DNA from: Brevibacillus_F sp035644815
GTDB lineage: Bacteria > Bacillota > Bacilli > Brevibacillales > Brevibacillaceae
Direction: 5' to 3'
Length of the DNA stretch: 15,620 nt
Assembly (NCBI GenBank): GCA_035644815.1
Contig: DASQNU010000021.1
Location: 1 to 15,620 of the forward strand
The stretch's first letter is position 1; every line of letters starts with the position of its first letter. Below, in pieces: positions 1 to 6,744 of this stretch. The notes below the pieces were generated by a model. It worked only from the letters and a program-made list of their open reading frames with translations. It was not told where the DNA came from and ran no database searches. Position numbers and translations under genes: made by a program.

Positions 1-68
1 CCTTTTTCCGAAATATCCACCATCTGCGCGCGATTTTGTTCATTAAAATGCGTCAATTGATCGCTCAT
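1..68 (-). CDS. moaC: MoaC, cyclic pyranopterin monophosphate synthase (5' end only)
   Basis: Only the first 22 codons lie in the window, and the gene runs off the left edge. Read on the minus strand they give MSDQLTHFNEQNRAQMVDIS followed by EK. This is the characteristic MoaC N-terminus, with the conserved T-H-F/I-N and M-V-D-I/V-S blocks. MoaC acts in the cytoplasm with MoaA to turn GTP into cyclic pyranopterin monophosphate, the first stage of molybdenum-cofactor synthesis. The ATG at 68 is chosen because a GGAGG Shine-Dalgarno sits 5 nt upstream (74-78). An in-frame ATG at 80 lies above that site and is unlikely to be used. The gene diverges from the moeB-type gene at 239, which belongs to the same pathway. 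The identification rests on this short N-terminus only. Confidence 0.82.
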   Translation of the reverse strand, partial: MSDQLTHFNEQNRAQMVDISEK

Positions 69-105
69 GTCATCCTCCATTTTCCGGGTGTTGCACACTA
101 TTCCT

Positions 106-134
106 ACGATAAACCCGCGATCAAAATAAATCAA
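106..134 (-). promoter_or_regulatory. Candidate sigma-A promoter for moaC
   Basis: On the minus strand TTGATT (129-134) and TATCGT (106-111) are separated by exactly 17 bp and point toward moaC. Each box matches the consensus at four of six positions. The match is moderate and the region is AT-rich, so this is a candidate only. No convincing promoter was found for the divergent moeB gene. Confidence 0.3.
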
Positions 135-238
135 TCGGCGAAAAGTGTGAATAACGACCAAGCCTCATTGGCAGCGATACCCGGTTATGATATCGTGGGC
201 ACGAGGATGGAAATTAAACAAAGAGGGGAAAACTTTTC

Positions 239-1264
239 ATGAATACTCGTTATTCCAGACAGGTTCTGTTCCATGGAATCGGCAAACAAGGTCAAGAGCG
301 TTTGCTGGCTAGTCGTGTGGCCATTGTCGGGATGGGGGCATTGGGCACGGTGCTGGCCAATCATATGGTACGTGCAGGAGTCGGCTTCGTCCGGTTCATT
401 GATCGCGACTTTGTCGAACCAAGCAATCTACAGCGGCAGATGCTCTATGATGAGGACGATGCGAATCAGGCGCTCCCCAAAGCGATTGCAGCTGCCGAAA
501 AGCTGGGAAAAATCAATTCCGGTGTCCTCCTGGATCCATATGTAACGGATTTGACGCCCTACAATGCCGAGGAATTGCTGGCCGATGTGGATGTGGTGCT
601 GGATGCCACAGACAACTTTCAGACGAGATATTTGATTAACGACGTGTGCGTCAAGCATGGCATCCCTTGGGTTTACGGAGGTGCGGTAAGCGCAAAAGGC
701 ATGTTTACCACAATCCGGCCAGGGGAAACTCCTTGTATGCGCTGTTTGTTCCCGGAAGCCCCCAAAGCTGGAGATGCACCGACTTGTGATACGGCCGGCG
801 TGATCGGTCCGATCATACATATTATCGCCTCCTACCAGGCGACTGAGGCTTTGAAGATACTCGTAGGAGCAACCGATGCTTTCAATCCGCATCTGGAGCA
901 CTTTGATCTCTGGGAAAACCAGCATCAGCAGATCAAAGTCAGCCATACCCGCCGAAAAGATTGCCCTGCCTGTGGGAAGGGAGATTTTGCTTTTCTATCT
1001 CCGGACTCCCCTGAAGGATTAGCGGTCTCCCTGTGCGGTCGCGACACGGTGCAAATTAATCCCGGTGAACAGATGAGGCTGGATCTCGATCGCCTTGCTC
1101 GGACCCTGGCTCCCCTTGGAACCATCGAGCAAAACAAGTTCCTGCTGCGGTTCCGCCAAGATCCGTATACGTTGGTGGTTTTCCCTGACGGACGAGTGCT
1201 TGTACAAGGAACGAACGATATCGGACTAGCCCGTTCCCTGCACGCGAAATATATTGGTGCATAG
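239..1264 (+). CDS. moeB: MoeB/ThiF-type E1-like adenylyltransferase
   Basis: This 341-residue protein adenylates the C-terminal glycine of a small sulfur carrier (MoaD or ThiS) with ATP, activating it for sulfur transfer in molybdopterin or thiamine synthesis. Visible features are the nucleotide-binding G-x-G-x-x-G near residues 31-36, an acidic residue at the end of strand 2 (D55 in IDRD), the conserved R66 in NLQRQ, the DATDN motif (122-126), two Zn-binding CxxC pairs (C166/C169 and C242/C245), and C183 in the TCDTAGV loop. Residues beyond about 255 form an extra C-terminal domain, giving the roughly 340-residue length I associate with Bacillus MoeB; E. coli MoeB is nearer 250. An AGAGGGGA site precedes the ATG. 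The divergent moaC favours molybdopterin over thiamine, but ThiF-like or dual use cannot be excluded from sequence. Confidence 0.85.
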   Translation: MNTRYSRQVLFHGIGKQGQERLLASRVAIVGMGALGTVLANHMVRAGVGFVRFIDRDFVEPSNLQRQMLYDEDDANQALPKAIAAAEKLGKINSGVLLDPYVTDLTPYNAEELLADVDVVLDATDNFQTRYLINDVCVKHGIPWVYGGAVSAKGMFTTIRPGETPCMRCLFPEAPKAGDAPTCDTAGVIGPIIHIIASYQATEALKILVGATDAFNPHLEHFDLWENQHQQIKVSHTRRKDCPACGKGDFAFLSPDSPEGLAVSLCGRDTVQINPGEQMRLDLDRLARTLAPLGTIEQNKFLLRFRQDPYTLVVFPDGRVLVQGTNDIGLARSLHAKYIGA

Positions 1265-1344
1265 ATGTTTCATGGTCACTTTACTTGCAGAACGTTTTTT
1301 GAACATTTTATGAAAAAGTGCTAGAAGGCCGGAAACATTTGAAG

Positions 1345-1350
1345 TATAAT
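1345..1350 (+). promoter_or_regulatory. -10 box of the acnA promoter
   Basis: A perfect TATAAT lies 76 bp upstream of the acnA start codon. No good -35 hexamer sits 16-18 bp upstream (CTAGAA/TAGAAG), so the promoter probably needs an activator or is held at moderate strength. Transcription would begin near 1357 and give a leader of about 70 nt. B. subtilis citB is controlled by CcpC, CcpA and CodY; I did not see a convincing box for any of these here. Confidence 0.5.
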
Positions 1351-1370
1351 AAGACCGTAAAAACAAAAAC

Positions 1371-1395
1371 GAAACGTGGTTTCATCTAATGAAAC
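1371..1395 (+). promoter_or_regulatory. Overlapping inverted repeats in the acnA leader; possible operator
   Basis: GTTTCATCTAATGAAAC (1379-1395) is a perfect dyad with 7-bp arms and a 3-nt centre. Just upstream, GAAAC-GTG-GTTTC (1371-1383) is a second dyad that shares the GTTTC arm. The first dyad is 15/17 identical to one in the promoter region of the IclR-family gene at 6610-6626. It sits about +23 to +39 from the predicted transcription start and 31 nt before the acnA ATG, so a bound protein could act as a roadblock. An RNA hairpin role is the alternative, since aconitases can bind RNA. Confidence 0.5.
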
Positions 1396-1426
1396 TGATA
1401 CGTAAGAACACAAGGAGGTCAATCGA

Positions 1427-4156
1427 ATGGCAAAGAAAGATGCTTACAATGTCAAGTCCTCTTTGCAGGTAGGCAGCAAATCGTATGCTTACTATCGACT
1501 GCAAGGCTTGGAAGAGCAAGGCATTGGTGAAATCTCCAAGCTTCCTTTCTCGATTAAAGTTCTGCTGGAGGCAGCTGTTCGTCAATTCGACGGTCGTGCC
1601 ATTACCAAAGAACACGTTCAACAATTAGCAACCTGGAACAAAGGCCGTGACGAGAACCAAGAAGTTCCGCTCATGCCTGCACGTATCGTACTGCAAGACT
1701 TCACCGGTGTACCTGCCGTTGTTGACTTGGCTGCTATGCGTATCGCGATGAAAAATGCTGGCGGCGATCCAAAACGCATCAACCCGCTCGTTCCAGTGGA
1801 TCTCGTTATTGACCACTCCGTCATGGTTGACGATTTCGGAAATGACAAAGCTCTCGAAAACAACATGAAGCTTGAATTTGAGCGCAACCAAGAGCGTTAC
1901 CGCTTCCTGCGTTGGGCACAAACCGCTTTCGATAATTTCCGTGCAGTTCCACCAGCGACTGGTATCGTTCACCAAGTGAACCTGGAATACCTCGCGACAG
2001 TGGTTGCCAGCCGTGAAGTTGACGGTGAATTGACTGCATTCCCTGACTCCCTAGTAGGTACTGACTCCCACACCACCATGATCAACGGTCTTGGCGTACT
2101 TGGTTGGGGCGTTGGCGGTATCGAAGCAGAAGCAGGTATGCTCGGTCAACCTCTGTACTTCGTAACTCCTGAGGTAGTCGGTTTCAAACTGACCGGCACA
2201 CTCTCCGAAGGCGCTACAGCGACAGACCTCGCACTGACTGTAACGCAAATGCTGCGTAAAAAAGGCGTAGTAGGTAAATTTGTTGAGTTCTATGGCTCCG
2301 GCCTCTCCAACATCTCGCTGGCTGACCGTGCGACCGTTGCCAACATGGCTCCTGAGTACGGTGCGACAATGGGCTTCTTCCCAGTGGATGCGGAAACGCT
2401 CAACTACCTGCGTCAAACCGGCCGTGATGAAGAGCTGGTAAGCCTGGTTGAAACATATACAAAAGCACAAGGTCTGTTCCGTACAGACGCTACTCCAGAC
2501 CCAGTATTCTCCGAAACATTGGAACTGGATCTCTCTTCTGTAGTACCTAGCTTGGCTGGTCCTAAGCGTCCACAAGACCGTGTAGAGCTGACCAACATGA
2601 AAGACTCCTTCAATGAAAGCCTGCGTGCGCCAATCGAAAAAGGCGGCTTCGGTCTGTCCGAAGAGAAAATCGCGGCAAAAGCTAGCGTAACTTATCCAAA
2701 CGGCGAAACGGCTGAACTGAAAACCGGTGCTGTGGTAATCGCTGCGATCACCTCTTGCACCAACACATCCAACCCAAGCGTAATGCTCGGTGCTGGTCTC
2801 GTAGCGAAAAAAGCGGTGGAAAAAGGTCTCAAAAAGCCTCCATTTGTGAAGAGCTCTCTGGCTCCAGGCTCTCGCGTAGTTACCCAATACCTGATCGATG
2901 CTGGCCTGCTTGATTCCTTGAATCAAATCGGCTTCAACGTAGTCGGCTATGGTTGCACGACCTGTATCGGTAACTCCGGTCCATTGCCTGAAGAAACAAG
3001 CAAAGCAATCGCGGACAACGATCTGACTGTAGCAGCGGTACTTTCCGGTAACCGTAACTTCGAAGGTCGTATCCACGCACAAGTGAAAGCAAACTATCTG
3101 GCTTCTCCGCCACTCGTGATCGCGTATGCGTTGGCAGGAACCGTGAACATCGACCTGACCAAAGATCCGATCGGTACTGGCAAAGACGGTCAGCCTGTAT
3201 ATCTGAAAGACATTTGGCCAACTCCACAAGAAATCATGGAAGCAACCAAAAAAGCAATGAACCCTGCTCTCTTCCGCGCGGAGTACGAGCATGTCTTCAC
3301 TGCAAACCAAGCATGGAACGAGATCGACGCTCCTACTGGCGATCTGTACGACTGGGATCTCGAGTCCACTTATATCCAAGAGCCGCCATTCTTCAAAAAC
3401 ATCACAGGCGATGTGGGTCATATCGAAGAAATCAAAGGCGCTCGCACACTCGCGCTCATGGGTGATTCCGTCACTACTGACCATATCTCCCCAGCGGGTA
3501 ACATCTCGCCAACCAGCCCTGCAGGTATCTATCTGCAAGAGCACGGCGTAGAACGCAAAGACTTCAACTCCTACGGTGCTCGCCGTGGTAGCCATGACGT
3601 AATGATGCGCGGTACATTCGCCAACATTCGTATCCGCAACCAAGTGGCTCCTGGCACTGAAGGTGGCGTAACCAAATACTTGCCAACCGGCGAAGTGATG
3701 TCCATCTATGATGCTTCCATGAAGTATCAAGCAGACGGCACCAACCTCGTGGTAATCGCGGGTAAAGAATACGGTACAGGAAGCTCCCGCGACTGGGCAG
3801 CGAAAGGTACCTTCCTCCTCGGCGTAAAAGCTGTTATCGCAGAAAGCTTCGAGCGTATCCACCGTTCCAACCTGGTTGGTATGGGTGTACTGCCACTGCA
3901 ATTTGCTGACGGTAAAGGCTGGAGAGAGCTGGGCATCGACGGTACTGAAACCTTTGATATCCTGGGCTTGAGCGATCAAGTGCAACCAGGTCAACGCGTG
4001 AAGGTGAAAGCGACTCGCACCGATGGCAGCACTTTCGAATTCGACACCGTCGTTCGTCTGGACAGCTTGGTTGATGTAGACTACTACCGTAACAGCGGTA
4101 TTCTGCAAACCGTTCTGCGCCAGCTGCTGGATGAAGGTCAACCAGTAAACGTATAA
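1427..4156 (+). CDS. acnA: Aconitate hydratase AcnA (aconitase)
   Basis: This cytoplasmic TCA-cycle enzyme interconverts citrate and isocitrate through cis-aconitate using a [4Fe-4S] cluster. The 909-residue length is normal for the AcnA/IRP1-type family. The three cluster cysteines are present: C444 in ITSCTNTSNP, and C510 and C513 in YGCTTCIGNSGPL. The GTDSHTTMINGLGVLGWGVGG block (about 211-231) and the C-terminal swivel-domain motifs GKEYGTGSSRDWAAKG and ESFERIHRSNLVGMGV are intact. The start follows an AAGGAGG site. The gene stands alone between its own promoter and terminator. Codon choice is markedly more biased than in neighbouring genes, as expected for high expression. Aconitases of this type can double as RNA-binding regulators when the cluster is lost. 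In B. subtilis the orthologue is called citB. Confidence 0.98.
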   Translation: MAKKDAYNVKSSLQVGSKSYAYYRLQGLEEQGIGEISKLPFSIKVLLEAAVRQFDGRAITKEHVQQLATWNKGRDENQEVPLMPARIVLQDFTGVPAVVDLAAMRIAMKNAGGDPKRINPLVPVDLVIDHSVMVDDFGNDKALENNMKLEFERNQERYRFLRWAQTAFDNFRAVPPATGIVHQVNLEYLATVVASREVDGELTAFPDSLVGTDSHTTMINGLGVLGWGVGGIEAEAGMLGQPLYFVTPEVVGFKLTGTLSEGATATDLALTVTQMLRKKGVVGKFVEFYGSGLSNISLADRATVANMAPEYGATMGFFPVDAETLNYLRQTGRDEELVSLVETYTKAQGLFRTDATPDPVFSETLELDLSSVVPSLAGPKRPQDRVELTNMKDSFNESLRAPIEKGGFGLSEEKIAAKASVTYPNGETAELKTGAVVIAAITSCTNTSNPSVMLGAGLVAKKAVEKGLKKPPFVKSSLAPGSRVVTQYLIDAGLLDSLNQIGFNVVGYGCTTCIGNSGPLPEETSKAIADNDLTVAAVLSGNRNFEGRIHAQVKANYLASPPLVIAYALAGTVNIDLTKDPIGTGKDGQPVYLKDIWPTPQEIMEATKKAMNPALFRAEYEHVFTANQAWNEIDAPTGDLYDWDLESTYIQEPPFFKNITGDVGHIEEIKGARTLALMGDSVTTDHISPAGNISPTSPAGIYLQEHGVERKDFNSYGARRGSHDVMMRGTFANIRIRNQVAPGTEGGVTKYLPTGEVMSIYDASMKYQADGTNLVVIAGKEYGTGSSRDWAAKGTFLLGVKAVIAESFERIHRSNLVGMGVLPLQFADGKGWRELGIDGTETFDILGLSDQVQPGQRVKVKATRTDGSTFEFDTVVRLDSLVDVDYYRNSGILQTVLRQLLDEGQPVNV

Positions 4157-4172
4157 TCGATCCGCTATACTT

Positions 4173-4205
4173 AGATAGGCGTCCAATTGGGCGTCTATCT
4201 TTTTT
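4173..4205 (+). terminator. Rho-independent terminator of acnA
   Basis: A 12-bp stem (4173-4184 with 4189-4200, including two G-U pairs) closes an AATT loop. It is followed directly by six T residues, 17 nt after the acnA stop codon. On the minus strand the tail is not T-rich, so it acts in one direction only. Confidence 0.92.
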
Positions 4206-4434
4206 GCTTGTGCTAACATGGTGGTGGGGGAAGGGAAGAGAGGGATGGGCTGCATTCTTGCCACACCCGCAAGAGAGTGGAGAGTGTCCGGTTCCGCTGC
4301 TCATAACGGTACGTCGCGCAAAAGGTTGCAAAGAAGGTTCTATTACAGGGTTTCATATTTCTGAAGACGCTGACGCTCCCCCCACCGCAGCCCTTCTACA
4401 TCGCTGCACAGTTTACCTATAATTTCCTTAACGC
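4206..4434. other. Gene-poor stretch between acnA and the GNAT gene
   Basis: The gap between the two stop codons (4157-4487) is about 330 bp and holds a terminator at each end. In the middle I see no convincing gene. The only notable signal is TCTACA (4395-4400), 17 bp, TATAAT (4418-4423) on the plus strand. This is a reasonable sigma-A promoter pointing into the 3' end of the convergent GNAT gene. A 72-codon plus-strand reading frame here has no ribosome binding site and a composition unlike a real protein. Confidence 0.4.
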
Positions 4435-4471
4435 AAAAACGTCCAATGACAAGACACCGTCACTGGCCGTT
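4435..4471 (-). terminator. Terminator of the GNAT acetyltransferase gene
   Basis: On the minus strand an AACG-G-CCAGTGAC arm (4459-4471) pairs with GTCATTGG-A-CGTT (4438-4450). The stem has one G-A mismatch and one G-U pair, an 8-nt loop, and runs into TTTTTGCG. It lies 17 nt after the TAA of the GNAT gene. Confidence 0.8.
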
Positions 4472-4487
4472 CTCTTATGATTTTTGC

Positions 4488-5042
4488 TTAACTTGGACTC
4501 CATAGATAATGGTGAAAATCCTGCTCTTCTCCGTTCATCCGGATTCCTTTGCTCTCGATTGACTGTAAAAGGAAGCCATTCTTCTCCAATACTTTTTGCG
4601 AGCCGATGTTGGTGCTCGTCGTCTTCGCATATAGCCGGGAAACGCCATAGTCACGAACCGCTTTTTGTATAAGAAGGTACAGTCCCCGTGAGGCAACCCC
4701 TTTTCCAATACAAGCTTCTCCCACGCGATATCCAATCTCTGCTTCTCCTTTTTCCCGATCGATGTCCACCAGATTCATTCGCCCTATAATCGTACCTGCC
4801 TCGTTTTTCAAAAGATGAAAATAAGAGGTGCCTGCTTTTGGCTCGTCTAGAAGCTGCCTTAGACTCTGCAAAAAGTTTTCATATTGATAATAGGCTTCAC
4901 CCCGGCTCGGTACGCTCTGTTCAAAAAAAGCACGATTACTGCATTCGAATTGGAATAAGGGTTCCGCGTCTTGTTCCTTCAAGATTTCCAGGAAAATCTC
5001 CACCGTTTTTTCCTCCATAAGCCTGTGCTCATTTCGTTTCAT
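4488..5042 (-). CDS. GNAT-family N-acetyltransferase, RimJ/RimL-like
   Basis: This 184-residue single-domain protein should transfer an acetyl group from acetyl-CoA to an amine. The strand-turn EIGYRVGEACIGKGVASRGL (residues 102-121) carries the G-K-G pyrophosphate-binding loop of motif A. The later N145-x-x-S148-x-x-V-L-E-K-N-G-F block is typical of the RimJ/RimL subgroup, whose members acetylate protein N-termini, amino acids or drugs. The substrate cannot be told from sequence. The start is uncertain: the ATG at 5042 gives the longest form, an ATG at 5018 would give a protein 8 residues shorter, and neither has a strong Shine-Dalgarno. The gene is monocistronic with its own terminator. The roughly 270-bp region upstream shows no recognised riboswitch or T-box. 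Confidence 0.85.
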   Translation of the reverse strand: MKRNEHRLMEEKTVEIFLEILKEQDAEPLFQFECSNRAFFEQSVPSRGEAYYQYENFLQSLRQLLDEPKAGTSYFHLLKNEAGTIIGRMNLVDIDREKGEAEIGYRVGEACIGKGVASRGLYLLIQKAVRDYGVSRLYAKTTSTNIGSQKVLEKNGFLLQSIESKGIRMNGEEQDFHHYLWSPS

Positions 5043-5310
5043 GCCAACCCATCGCTCTTCTAATCTTTTGCATATCTTTGGGTTTGGTTGGTGAGTATCA
5101 GGGGTATATAATCATCAACCCCCTTTAGCGGTCCCATGTTATTCAAGGTTCTTGCATGCACGATTGCACCATACTGGGGTGAACTTCATCGATTATCACA
5201 ACTGGTCTATACAATGATCATATGTTACAATCTCTTTCGTCAAGTATATTTTTATCAAACAAGTCTTCATTAAAGGTTTGCCTATTATATACAAAAAAGG
5301 ATGAATACCA

Positions 5311-5769
5311 GTGGACGCACAAGTAATAAACGCCTATCTGAGGGGCCTGGTCTCGGTTTTGAGCCCTTTAGGGATGGAAATACAACGACAAGACTTGCAA
5401 CTAGAGAAGTCTCCCTATACAGATGAAACAGCATTAATCATTTCGCAATTATCCGGGGCAGCTCAGGGCGACATTATTATTGGCATGCCTGAAGACACGG
5501 TAACCAAGCTGCTTGAATCGTTCAACATCCCCGCAGATATGGTAGATGAGAGCATGAAGCAAAGTGTACTCACTGAATTCGGAGATATGGTAAAAGGTCA
5601 TGCCATCACAGGGTATCAATCGCTAGGACTTCCCGTCGACTTTACCAAAGTCGCGTTATTTGACAGTGTCTATCCCGAACCTGCTGCGGCTCCTGGCGTG
5701 CAGAGTCTGTGTGTAACGGTACTCGCAAATGAACAATACCCGCTGCGCATCCATTTTGCCCTTCAATAA
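5311..5769 (+). CDS. CheX-like protein with altered active site
   Basis: This 152-residue protein fits the CheX/CheC fold in length and pattern. It has an N-terminal helix (residues 3-20), a beta strand reading ALIISQLSGAAQGDIIIGMP, and a central helix with T-E89-F-G-D92-M-V-K-G. In CheX phosphatases this helix normally carries E-x-x-N, whose Glu and Asn dephosphorylate CheY-P. Here the Asn is Asp, so activity is doubtful. The GTG start is chosen because AAGGATG lies 7 nt upstream and an overlapping ATG at 5301 is out of frame. No chemotaxis genes are nearby. Possible roles are a CheY-P or response-regulator phosphatase, or a non-catalytic receiver-binding protein. No clear promoter was found; the match to a flagellar SigD promoter is poor. 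Confidence 0.75.
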   Translation: MDAQVINAYLRGLVSVLSPLGMEIQRQDLQLEKSPYTDETALIISQLSGAAQGDIIIGMPEDTVTKLLESFNIPADMVDESMKQSVLTEFGDMVKGHAITGYQSLGLPVDFTKVALFDSVYPEPAAAPGVQSLCVTVLANEQYPLRIHFALQ

Positions 5770-5780
5770 AACCATGTGAA

Positions 5781-5814
5781 AAAGGAAAGGATCCCATGTT
5801 TGATCCTTTCCTTT
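5781..5814. terminator. Bidirectional terminator between the CheX-like and IclR-family genes
   Basis: A perfect 13-bp stem (AAAGGAAAGGATC at 5781-5793 with 5802-5814) encloses an 8-nt loop. On the plus strand the stem ends in CCTTT and runs into CTTTCC; on the minus strand it runs into a T-run before CACATGG. It therefore serves both of the convergent genes. Confidence 0.9.
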
Positions 5815-5844
5815 CTTTCCATTCTGGTTCGATTTCTCTCGTCC

Positions 5845-6588
5845 TTACTTCACCATTTTCCCCATCCGTTTTGCCGCTTCCATAATCGGCTCGGCAAACA
5901 TTTGCATCTGCTCTTCCGTCAAACGGTTAGAAGGCCCCGATACCGCCAAGGCAGCCACCAGCTTGCCGCTTCGGTTGAAAATGGGTGCAGCAATGGCTGC
6001 CGCGCCGATTTCGCGTTCCTCCACACTGGTTGCATAGCCGTGCTGCCGGATCTGCTCCAATTGTTCAAGAAAGACATCACGATCCACTGTTTCTGGCCAC
6101 GATGGATCATTCAGCAGTTCCTGGAGAAAGCTATGATCGGTATACGCCATCAGCACCTTGCTAGAAGCTCCTACAGCGAGTGGCATTCGCGCACCGATCG
6201 GCGCTACCCGACGCACTGGCTGATTGCTTTGAACAGCTTGGATGCGAATCCGCTCTTTTCCGTCACGTACATACAAGCTGATCGTCTCTTCCAATAGATC
6301 ACGCAATCGCTCCATCTCTGGTAGCAATACCGTCGGCAGATCATCGGAGTGCCCCAGATTGGCAGAAAGCTCCCAGAGGCGGAAGCCCAAGCGGTATTTG
6401 TCCGTATCGGCATCACGCAATACAAAGCCTCTGCTTTCCAGAGTGGCGAGCAAGCGATGAACCGTGCTTTTATGCAAGGAAATGCGACTGGCAATCTCCG
6501 TTAGTCCCAATTCTTTCGTATCCGTAAAACACAAGAGAATATCCAACGCACGCTCTACAGCACGAACGGTAGATTTTTGTTCGTCCAA
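5845..6588 (-). CDS. IclR-family transcriptional regulator
   Basis: This 247-residue protein has the full IclR layout. An N-terminal winged helix-turn-helix (about residues 8-70) includes LGLTEIASRISLHKSTVHRLLATLE as the recognition region. A C-terminal effector-binding domain (about 80-245) contains REIGAAAIAAPIFNRSGKLVAALAVSGP. IclR regulators sense small carboxylic acids, sugars acids or aromatics and bind palindromic operators as dimers or tetramers. The start is a TTG at 6588, preceded by AGGTG about 10 nt upstream; no better ATG lies nearby. The gene is monocistronic and ends at the bidirectional terminator. A dyad just upstream (6610-6626) suggests autoregulation, and nearly the same dyad occurs in the acnA leader. 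The effector is unknown; a link to citrate, glyoxylate or another TCA-related acid is inference only. Confidence 0.92.
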   Translation of the reverse strand: MDEQKSTVRAVERALDILLCFTDTKELGLTEIASRISLHKSTVHRLLATLESRGFVLRDADTDKYRLGFRLWELSANLGHSDDLPTVLLPEMERLRDLLEETISLYVRDGKERIRIQAVQSNQPVRRVAPIGARMPLAVGASSKVLMAYTDHSFLQELLNDPSWPETVDRDVFLEQLEQIRQHGYATSVEEREIGAAAIAAPIFNRSGKLVAALAVSGPSNRLTEEQMQMFAEPIMEAAKRMGKMVK

Positions 6589-6609
6589 ATCACGACACCT
6601 ACTTTTCAG

Positions 6610-6626
6610 GTTTCATTAGGTGAAAT
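6610..6626 (-). promoter_or_regulatory. Candidate operator of the IclR-family gene
   Basis: Read toward the gene the site is ATTTCACCTAATGAAAC, a dyad of TTTCA-N5-TGAAA. It differs from the acnA leader dyad only at positions 1 and 7. It covers about +10 to +26 of the predicted transcript and ends 22 nt before the TTG start, a position suited to autorepression. Confidence 0.5.
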
Positions 6627-6641
6627 TGTGTTCTGCTATAC

Positions 6642-6685
6642 AGTATAACTCAATGTCAGGAAGAGGAAAAGTGCTTTTCCGGAAA
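6642..6685 (-). promoter_or_regulatory. Candidate iclR-family promoter overlapped by a second palindrome
   Basis: On the minus strand TTTTCC (6665-6670), 17 bp, TATACT (6642-6647) forms a plausible sigma-A promoter with a weak -35. The -35 box is one arm of a 16-bp palindrome, GGAAAAGTGCTTTTCC (6665-6680, 7-bp arms). It abuts and overlaps TTTCCGGAAA (6676-6685). The palindrome loosely resembles the E. coli IclR box (GGAAAT/ATTTCC), so a regulator bound here would cover the -35. Confidence 0.42.
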
Positions 6686-6692
6686 CGAGATG

Positions 6693-6743
6693 AAAAGAAG
6701 CAGCCGGCTTCACTTCAACAGAAGGGAAGCCGCTGCTTCTTTT
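6693..6743 (-). terminator. Terminator of the sftA-orf131 operon
   Basis: An 18-bp stem with one bulged C pairs 6693-6711 (AAAAGAAGCAGCCGGCTTC) with 6726-6743, around a 14-nt loop. The minus-strand transcript ends in CTTTTCATC. The stem base touches the stop codon of the preceding gene. In the plus direction it also ends in TTTTGTT. Confidence 0.88.
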
Positions 6744-6744
6744 G

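Noticed and set aside
36..242. A 68-codon plus-strand frame before moeB
   Set aside because: It overlaps the moaC 5' end and the divergent promoter region, has no ribosome site and overlaps the moeB start.
2051..4264. A 737-codon open frame on the minus strand opposite acnA
   Set aside because: It mirrors the strongly biased acnA codons, has a cysteine/arginine/histidine-rich composition, no family resemblance and no ribosome site. It is a shadow of the real gene.
4204..4422. A 72-codon plus-strand frame after acnA
   Set aside because: It begins inside the acnA terminator T-run, has no Shine-Dalgarno and a non-protein-like composition.
5100..5124. AGGGG...CCCCT inverted repeat and possible T-box or riboswitch in the GNAT upstream region
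   Set aside because: The arms are only 5 bp, 13 nt apart, with no terminator. No T-box core (GGTGG-ACCGCG type) or other riboswitch consensus was found in 5043-5310.
6589..6615. TGAAAC-N15-CGTGAT upstream of the IclR-family gene, resembling an ECF promoter
   Set aside because: Spacing is 15 rather than 16 and the -10 box abuts the TTG start codon, so transcription would begin inside the gene. The TGAAAC is better explained as half of the dyad.
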